Assembly: GCF_022748595.1 (NCBI RefSeq)
Contig: NZ_JALDSX010000005.1
Coordinates: forward strand, 62,001 to 126,000
Source: Brevibacterium sp. ZH18
GTDB taxonomy: Bacteria > Actinomycetota > Actinomycetes > Actinomycetales > Brevibacteriaceae
DNA length: 64,000 nucleotides
Direction: 5' to 3'
The notes under the pieces: generated by a model
Told to the model about the DNA's origin: nothing
What the model saw: only the letters and a program-made list of their open reading frames with translations
Databases searched by the model: none
Position numbers and translations under genes: made by a program
Shown: positions 58,774 to 64,000 of the stretch, piece by piece
How the letters are laid out: each line of letters begins with the position of its first letter
How positions within the stretch are numbered: the first letter of the stretch is position 1

Positions 58774-60126
58774 ATGTCAGATCGATCATGTGACGTCGTC
58801 ATCATCGGAGCTGGCCCCTCCGGGCTGAGCGCGGCACGGACACTGCAGGCTGCCGGCAAGGAAGTCGTCGTGCTCGAGGCCCGCGACCGTGTCGGCGGAC
58901 GGACCTGGACCAACCACATCGACGGACAGATGTACGAACTCGGCGGGCAGTGGATCTCGCCCGATCAGACTGCACTCCTGGCCCTGGTTGAAGAGATGGG
59001 CAAAGAGACCTACCCGCGTTATCGCGAGGGCGACAGCGTCTACATCGCGCCCGATGGCACCCGCACGGTCTACAGCGGTGACATGTTCCCGGTGGCGGAG
59101 AGCACCCAAGCCGAGATGCAGCGGCTCATCGACACCCTCGACGAGCTCGCCGCCCGCATCGGGCCCGTCGCACCATGGGATGATTCCGAGGCAGCCGAGC
59201 TCGACTCCATCTCATTCCACCATTGGCTGCGCGAACAGTGCCACGACGAACTCGCGTGCGCGAACATCGGCATGTTCATCGCCGGGGGAATGCTGACGAA
59301 GCCCGCCACCACCTTCTCGGCGCTGCAGGCGATCCTCATGGCCGCCTCGGCGGGGTCGTTCACGAACCTCGTCGACGATCATTTCATCCTCGATCGACGC
59401 GTGGTCGGCGGAATGCAGTCGGTCTCCGAACAGATGGCAGCTGACCTCGGTGAGGGAGTCGTGCGTCTGGACAGCCCTGTGCGCACGATCCATTGGACCG
59501 ACGATGCTGTCGTCGTCGATTCGGACACGGTAACCGTCCATGCTTCGTCCGCGATCATCGCCGTCCCGCCCAACCTGTACTCACGCATCAGCTACGTCCC
59601 GCACCTGCCCCGGCTGCAGCAGATCTCGCACCAGCATCAGTCGATGGGCCTGGTGATCAAGGTCCATGCCACCTACCCGACGCCATTCTGGCGCGAGGAC
59701 GGACTGTGCGGAACCGGGTTCGGGGCCGACCGCCTCGTCCAGGAGGTCTACGACAACACCAATCACGGCGAGGAGCAGGGCACACTCGTCGGATTCATCT
59801 CCGATATCAGGGCCGACGAGATGTGGGCCCTCGACGAGGACGCCAGGAAACAGGCGATCGTCGAAGCCCTCGCCGAGTTCCTCGGACCCAAGGCGCTGGA
59901 GCCCACGGTGTTCTACCTCTCCGACTTCGGCGACGAGGAATGGACCAGGGGAGCATACGCGACGAGCTACGACCTCGGCGGGCTCCATCGGTGGGGTCCC
60001 GTCCAGAACGAGCCGGTCGGGCCGATGCACTTCGCAAGTTCCGACATCGCCGCCCACGGATATCAGCACGTTGACGGTGCGATCAGGATCGGGCAGGATA
60101 CTGCCGCGAAGATCCTCAAGAGCTGA
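58774..60126 (+). CDS. Flavin-containing amine oxidase
   Basis: This 450-residue FAD enzyme has the Rossmann fingerprint DVVIIGAGPSGLSAARTL and the RDRVGGRTW motif of the monoamine/polyamine oxidase family, and its C-terminal FAD site includes the DGAIRIGQDTA region. It resembles bacterial putrescine oxidases, but the substrate is inferred. It is followed 30 nt later by an APC permease, suggesting uptake and oxidation of an amine. GGAGGAGAG precedes the ATG. Its end shows a hexamer repeat across the stop. Confidence 0.87.
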   Translation: MSDRSCDVVIIGAGPSGLSAARTLQAAGKEVVVLEARDRVGGRTWTNHIDGQMYELGGQWISPDQTALLALVEEMGKETYPRYREGDSVYIAPDGTRTVYSGDMFPVAESTQAEMQRLIDTLDELAARIGPVAPWDDSEAAELDSISFHHWLREQCHDELACANIGMFIAGGMLTKPATTFSALQAILMAASAGSFTNLVDDHFILDRRVVGGMQSVSEQMAADLGEGVVRLDSPVRTIHWTDDAVVVDSDTVTVHASSAIIAVPPNLYSRISYVPHLPRLQQISHQHQSMGLVIKVHATYPTPFWREDGLCGTGFGADRLVQEVYDNTNHGEEQGTLVGFISDIRADEMWALDEDARKQAIVEALAEFLGPKALEPTVFYLSDFGDEEWTRGAYATSYDLGGLHRWGPVQNEPVGPMHFASSDIAAHGYQHVDGAIRIGQDTAAKILKS

Positions 60127-60138
60127 AGCTGAAGCTGA
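60121..60138. repeat. AGCTGA hexamer repeat across the amine oxidase stop codon
   Basis: AGCTGA occurs three times from 60121 to 60138; the first contains the stop TGA (60124-60126). The 6-bp period keeps all three stops in frame. Confidence 0.88.
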
Positions 60139-60156
60139 CTCTGAGAGGATGAGCTG

Positions 60157-61740
60157 ATGACATCGGCAACTCCACCACCCGCAGGCCCTCCAGGAGACGG
60201 CTCGTCCGCGAACGCTGCGAGTCACTCCGGTGGAGGCGCTGACGCTTCCTCATCCGGTCTGAGCTCGAAAGGCCTGTCCGCGGGCAAGATCGGTGCCATC
60301 GGCGGAGCCATCATCGGCATCTCGTGCATTGCGCCGGCCTACACACTGACCTCGGGACTCGGACCCACGATCTCCCAGGTCGGGGTCCACACCCCGGCGA
60401 TCCTGCTCGTCGGCTTCGTGCCGATGCTGCTCGTCGTCTTCGGATATCGCGAACTCAACACGGCGATGCCCGATTCAGGCACCACTTTCACCTGGGCGAC
60501 ACGGGCATTCGGGCCCTGGCTCGGATGGATGGGCGGATGGGGGCTGATCTCCGCGACGGTCCTCGTGCTGTCCAACCTTGCCGCCGTCGCGGTGGACTTC
60601 CTCTTCCTGCTCCTGGCCCAGGTCTTCAGCGACCCGGCCATCGCCGACCTCACCCGTGTGCTGTGGATCAACATTCCCGTCACCGTCGTGCTCACCGCCG
60701 GCGCTGCCTGGGTCTCCTTCCGCGGGGTCGAAGCGACGGAGAAGATCCAGGTCTGGCTCGTCGCCTTCCAGGTTCTCGCCCTCGGCTGGTTCGTCATCGC
60801 GTCCTTCGTGCATGTGGCCAACGGGACGGCGTTCGATGCAACTCCTGTCGAGCTCGGCTGGTTCAACCCTGCCGAAGCCGGCGACTTCTCGACGGTCGCC
60901 GCTGCCGTGTCCCTGTCCATCTTCCTGTTCTGGGGCTGGGACACGGTCATCACGATGAACGAGGAGGCCAAGGATCCGGAGAAGACCCCGGGACGGGCCG
61001 CGATGCTCACGATCATTGCGATCGTCATCATCTACATCGCCTGCACCGTTGCCGTGATCTCCTTCGCCGGCATCGGCACCGACGGACTGGGCGCCGGCAA
61101 TCCTGACAACCAGGAGTCCATCTTCGCGGCCCTGGCAACCCCGGTGATGGGGCCATTCGCGGTGCTCGTCTCGATCGCCGTGCTGTCGAGCTCCCTGGCG
61201 TCGTTGCAGTCGACGATGGTCTCTCCTTCACGAACGATCCTGGCGATGGGCCACTACGGTGCGCTGCCGAAGAAGTACGGCAACATCTCACCACGCTACA
61301 AGTCCCCGTCGGTGGCCACTGTGACCTCGGCGGGGGCCGCGATCGCCTTCTACGTGGTCATGCGGCTGCTGTCGGAGAATGCGCTGTGGGACACGATCAC
61401 GGCACTCGGCCTCATGGTCTGCTTCTACTACGGGATCACCGGGCTGGCCTGCATCTGGTATTTCCGTCACTCGCTGTTTCGGGGACCGAGGAACTTCTTC
61501 TTCCGGTTCCTGTTCCCACTCGTCGGGGGAGTGACACTCCTCGTCATCTTTGTCACCACTGCCATCGACTCGCTCGATCCTGCCTACGGCTCGGGCTCCT
61601 CGGTCTTCGGCATCGGGCTCGTCTTCGTCCTCGGCATCGGCGTCCTCCTCCTCGGTGTCGTCATCATGATCATCCAGTCGATCCGAGATCCCGGCTTCTT
61701 CCGCGGTGAGTCCCTGCGACAGGGCGTTGACACGGAGTGA
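60157..61740 (+). CDS. APC-family amino acid/polyamine permease
   Basis: This 527-residue transporter has a disordered Gly/Ser-rich N-terminus of about 35 residues and about twelve membrane segments. The family signature GIGGAIIGISCIAPAYTL-like start and the GTTFTWATRAFGPWLGWMGGW loop mark the APC superfamily. Its substrate is probably the amine oxidised by the neighbouring enzyme. It overlaps the next gene by 4 bp. Confidence 0.87.
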   Translation: MTSATPPPAGPPGDGSSANAASHSGGGADASSSGLSSKGLSAGKIGAIGGAIIGISCIAPAYTLTSGLGPTISQVGVHTPAILLVGFVPMLLVVFGYRELNTAMPDSGTTFTWATRAFGPWLGWMGGWGLISATVLVLSNLAAVAVDFLFLLLAQVFSDPAIADLTRVLWINIPVTVVLTAGAAWVSFRGVEATEKIQVWLVAFQVLALGWFVIASFVHVANGTAFDATPVELGWFNPAEAGDFSTVAAAVSLSIFLFWGWDTVITMNEEAKDPEKTPGRAAMLTIIAIVIIYIACTVAVISFAGIGTDGLGAGNPDNQESIFAALATPVMGPFAVLVSIAVLSSSLASLQSTMVSPSRTILAMGHYGALPKKYGNISPRYKSPSVATVTSAGAAIAFYVVMRLLSENALWDTITALGLMVCFYYGITGLACIWYFRHSLFRGPRNFFFRFLFPLVGGVTLLVIFVTTAIDSLDPAYGSGSSVFGIGLVFVLGIGVLLLGVVIMIIQSIRDPGFFRGESLRQGVDTE

Positions 61741-62240
61741 GCCGGGTGACCGAAGCGCTGGTGCCGCTGCGGCGGGTTCGCGACAGGATCGACCGGGAGT
61801 TCGACCGTCCGCTCAACCTCGACGATCTGGCCGCCTCGGTGCACATGTCCTCCGGACACCTGAGCAGGCAGTTCAAGGCCGCCTACGGCGAATCGCCGTA
61901 CTCCTACCTCATGACCCGGCGAATCGAACGGGCCATGGCGCTCATCAGGCGTGCTGACCTCTCGATCACCGACATCTGCTTCACCGTCGGCTTCTCGTCC
62001 TTGGGCACGTTCAGCACCCGGTTCAGCGAACTGGTGGGAATGTCATCTCGAGCCTTCCGGGATGCGGCGTCGCACGGTGAGCACCAACTGCCGAGCATCG
62101 TCGTCAAGAACGCGCTGCGACCGGTCAGGAACGCTTCGCGACCGGTCAGGAATCGAGAAGTTCCCGGCCCCCGACCGGACCAAGATGACGTCCATGAATA
62201 TCTCGATCAACGCCAGTTTTCTGCCGCATGTCAATGCTGA
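61737..62240 (+). CDS. AraC-type helix-turn-helix regulator
   Basis: This 167-residue protein is a single AraC/XylS DNA-binding domain (about 8-110) with both helix-turn-helix units: LDDLAASVHMSSGHLSRQFK and LSITDICFTVGFSSLGTFSTRF. No ligand domain is present. The AraC-VOC pairing is common in actinobacteria. Residues after about 122 are unusual: a repeated RPVRN segment leads into a tail that overlaps the next gene by 56 bp, suggesting that slippage moved the stop codon. The GTG at 61737 overlaps the permease stop; a GTG at 61746 is an alternative. Confidence 0.85.
   Translation: MSRVTEALVPLRRVRDRIDREFDRPLNLDDLAASVHMSSGHLSRQFKAAYGESPYSYLMTRRIERAMALIRRADLSITDICFTVGFSSLGTFSTRFSELVGMSSRAFRDAASHGEHQLPSIVVKNALRPVRNASRPVRNREVPGPRPDQDDVHEYLDQRQFSAACQC
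62117..62157 (+). repeat. 21-bp repeat in the AraC 3' end
   Basis: GCGACCGGTCAGGAACGCTTC is followed by GCGACCGGTCAGGAATCG, an imperfect tandem duplication encoding RPVRNAS and RPVRN. Confidence 0.8.
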
Positions 62241-62604
62241 GGCCTCGTTGGTCTTCTACCGCGACGTCCTCGGCTTTGAGGTCCGCCTCGACGTCGGACA
62301 GGGCGAGATGCGGTGGCTGACGGTGGGACCCGTGGGCCAGCCCGACACGTCGATCGTGCTGACGCCGGCAATCACCGATCCGACCGTGAGCGAGAGCGAA
62401 CGTGAGGTCATCGAATCGCTCATGGCCAAGGGCAGCTACGCGGCTATCGTGCTGGCCACCCCGAACGTCGATGAGTTCTTCGCCGAGGTGGAGGCAAAGG
62501 GGGCTGACATCGTGCAAGAGCCGATGGACCAGCCGTACGGACTGCGCGACTGCGCCCTGCGCGACCCAGCCGGCAACGCGATCCGCGTCCAGCAGCGTCC
62601 CTGA
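62185..62604 (+). CDS. VOC family protein (glyoxalase fold)
   Basis: This 139-residue protein is one vicinal-oxygen-chelate domain pair: ASLVFYRDVLGFEVRLDVG, MRWLTVGPVGQPDTSIVL, and the C-terminal DCALRDPAGNAIRVQQ with the metal-site Glu position replaced in part. It could be a resistance or dioxygenase-like protein; no substrate can be named. The ATG at 62185 lies inside the end of the AraC gene. The UvrA-like gene follows 6 nt later. Confidence 0.87.
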   Translation: MTSMNISINASFLPHVNAEASLVFYRDVLGFEVRLDVGQGEMRWLTVGPVGQPDTSIVLTPAITDPTVSESEREVIESLMAKGSYAAIVLATPNVDEFFAEVEAKGADIVQEPMDQPYGLRDCALRDPAGNAIRVQQRP

Positions 62605-62610
62605 TCGCCG

Positions 62611-64000
62611 GTGGAGGACAACACTGAGCACCACGACGTCATCCGCGTCCGCGGAGCTCGTGAGAACAATCTGCGCGACATCTCCGTTGACATTCCCAAA
62701 CGCCGCCTCACGGTCTTCACCGGCGTCTCCGGCTCGGGAAAGAGTTCGCTCGTGTTCTCGACGATCGCGGCCGAGTCCCAACGTCTCATCAATGAGACCT
62801 ACAGTGCCTTCGTCCAGGGGTTCATGCCATCGATGGCCCGTCCCGACGTCGATGTGCTCCAGGGCCTGACCACGGCGATCATCGTCGATCAGGAGCGGAT
62901 AGGAGCCAACCCGCGATCGACCGTCGGAACGGTCAGCGACATCAATGCCAAGCTACGAAACCTCTATGCTCGCCTCGCCGAGCCCAATCTGGGTTCGCCG
63001 AACGCGTACTCATTCAACGTTGCCACGATCAGCGGCAAGGGTGCTGTGACGATCGACCGAGGCGACTCGAAGGAGGTCGAGGCCCGCAGCTTCTCCGTCA
63101 ACGGCGGCATGTGCCCTCATTGTGAGGGCATGGGCACGGCCACGGACATCGCCATCGCCGAGGTGGTTGATGAGTCGAAGTCTCTCAACGACGGTGCGAT
63201 CACGATCCCCGGATACAAACCCGGTGGGTGGAACGTGCGCTTCTTCTCCGAATCCGGCTACTTCGACCCGGACAAAGCCATCGGCGACTACTCCGCGAAG
63301 GAGCAGCACACTCTTCTGTATGCCGAGGGCGAGAAGATCGTCGTCAACGGGACGAATATGACCTTCGACGGGCTCATCCCACGGATCCGACGGTCCTTCC
63401 TGTCGAAGGACCGCAGCTCGATGCAGAAGCACGTGAGAGAGTTCGTCGATCGTGCAGTCGTCTATGCGCGGTGTCCCGAGTGCGACGGAACCCGGTTGAA
63501 CGCGGCCGCCCGCGGGTCGCTGCTGGCAGGCAAGTCCATCGCCGAGGTAGCCGCGATGCAGATCTCCGACCTCCAGGCATGGCTCGATCAGATCGAAGGC
63601 TCGGGTGCAGACCCACTCGTCGAGTCGCTGACCGACGATGTGAGGGCCTTCGTGGCCATCGGTCTGGGTTATCTGTCACTTGACCGCAGTGCCGGGTCGC
63701 TGTCCGGGGGAGAGGCGCAGCGGATCAAACTCGTGCGTCACCTGGGCTCTGCCCTGACCGATGTCACCTATGTGTTCGACGAACCCACGATCGGTCTCCA
63801 CCCGCACGACATCCAAGCGATGAATTCGCTGCTGCTGGCGCTGCGAGACAAAGGCAACACTGTGCTTGTGGTCGAACACAAGCCTGAGACCATTGCGATC
63901 GCCGATCACGTCGTCGATCTGGGTCCTGGCGCCGGCACCTCTGGCGGGGAGATCTGCTTCACCGGTGACCTCGCCGGGCTGAGAGCCAGTGACACGTTGA
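62611..64000 (+). CDS. UvrA-like ABC ATPase lacking the UvrB-binding domain (partial)
   Basis: Residues 1-463 are in the window and the frame stays open to the edge. Visible are Walker A TGVSGSGKSS (37-46), EGMG after CPHC (about 168-171), CPECDGTRL (about 289), the ABC signature SLSGGEAQRIKL and Walker B YVFDEPTIGLHPHD. In UvrA, a UvrB-binding domain of about 120 residues follows LYAR-LAEP; here SFN, the start of the next module, follows after eight residues. The first CxxC of the N-terminal zinc finger is also missing. It therefore resembles drug-resistance UvrA-like proteins (DrrC type), not the repair enzyme. The GTG follows the VOC stop by 6 nt. Confidence 0.85.
   Translation, partial: MEDNTEHHDVIRVRGARENNLRDISVDIPKRRLTVFTGVSGSGKSSLVFSTIAAESQRLINETYSAFVQGFMPSMARPDVDVLQGLTTAIIVDQERIGANPRSTVGTVSDINAKLRNLYARLAEPNLGSPNAYSFNVATISGKGAVTIDRGDSKEVEARSFSVNGGMCPHCEGMGTATDIAIAEVVDESKSLNDGAITIPGYKPGGWNVRFFSESGYFDPDKAIGDYSAKEQHTLLYAEGEKIVVNGTNMTFDGLIPRIRRSFLSKDRSSMQKHVREFVDRAVVYARCPECDGTRLNAAARGSLLAGKSIAEVAAMQISDLQAWLDQIEGSGADPLVESLTDDVRAFVAIGLGYLSLDRSAGSLSGGEAQRIKLVRHLGSALTDVTYVFDEPTIGLHPHDIQAMNSLLLALRDKGNTVLVVEHKPETIAIADHVVDLGPGAGTSGGEICFTGDLAGLRASDTL

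Overview
The window reads as chromosome of a high-GC Gram-positive actinobacterium. Lineage markers are the Pup-proteasome locus, the mycothiol ligase MshC, the RNA polymerase factor RbpA, the ImuA'-ImuB-DnaE2 mutasome, PafBC, and a FadE5/FadA2/FabG4/HtdX-type lipid block. Gene content and codon style fit Micrococcales, with Brevibacterium the best guess; that genus call is inference. Almost all of the window is ordinary core chromosome. No prophage, IS element, CRISPR array or rRNA was seen. One tRNA gene is present, tRNA-Leu(GAG).

Layout. 0-3.1 kb: ribosomal protein L31B, a 576-bp repeat-rich gap, then a leftward group of pyridoxal kinase, TrmL and a SAM methyltransferase. 3.4-5.3 kb: a DUF222/HNH endonuclease gene. 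5.3-11.2 kb: imuA'-imuB-dnaE2 behind one SOS promoter. 11.4-13.8 kb: metY-metX. 13.9-20.2 kb: a fatty-acid block (acyl-CoA dehydrogenase and TetR leftward; thiolase, FabG and MaoC rightward). 20.4-22.9 kb: tRNA-Leu, an M20 peptidase and a DMT exporter. 22.9-28.9 kb: a conserved actinobacterial neighbourhood (DUF5703, histidine phosphatase, UppP, an aldo/keto-reductase-like protein, an acidic protein, DUF3090, a SCO1664-type kinase-like protein, MshC). 29-46.5 kb: the proteasome neighbourhood (PAC2, HAD, RecB-type nuclease, site-2 protease, TrmI, Arc, DUF3054, Dop, Pup, PrcB, PrcA, PafA, two FKBPs, DUF3866, PafB, PafC, TatA, TatC). 46.5-53.5 kb: HelY-type helicase, SecA2 and a 5'-3'/3'-5' double nuclease. 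53.6-58.4 kb: an amidohydrolase-like protein, Ppm synthase, RbpA, a glycerophosphodiesterase, a small hydrophilic protein and an RlpA-type wall protein. 58.8-64 kb: flavin amine oxidase, APC permease, AraC regulator, VOC protein and a UvrA-like ATPase cut by the window edge.

Two stress-response systems lie close together: the LexA-controlled mutasome, and PafBC with the proteasome, which in mycobacteria govern the LexA-independent DNA-damage response. Several small structural patterns recur. Many genes start 6-8 nt after a TANNNT -10 hexamer, implying leaderless mRNAs. At least six genes have their 3' end tandemly duplicated across the stop codon. A perfect palindrome with core GTCCCCGCGGGGAC occurs six times in the first 4.7 kb only, twice inside the HNH endonuclease gene. 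Among proteins, the 5'-3' exonuclease fused to a DnaQ-like exonuclease, the aldo/keto reductase and amidohydrolase lacking catalytic residues, the UvrA-like protein lacking the UvrB-binding domain, and the Arc ATPase lacking a GQYL tail deserve the closest look. All functional calls rest on reading motifs by eye; no database search was run.
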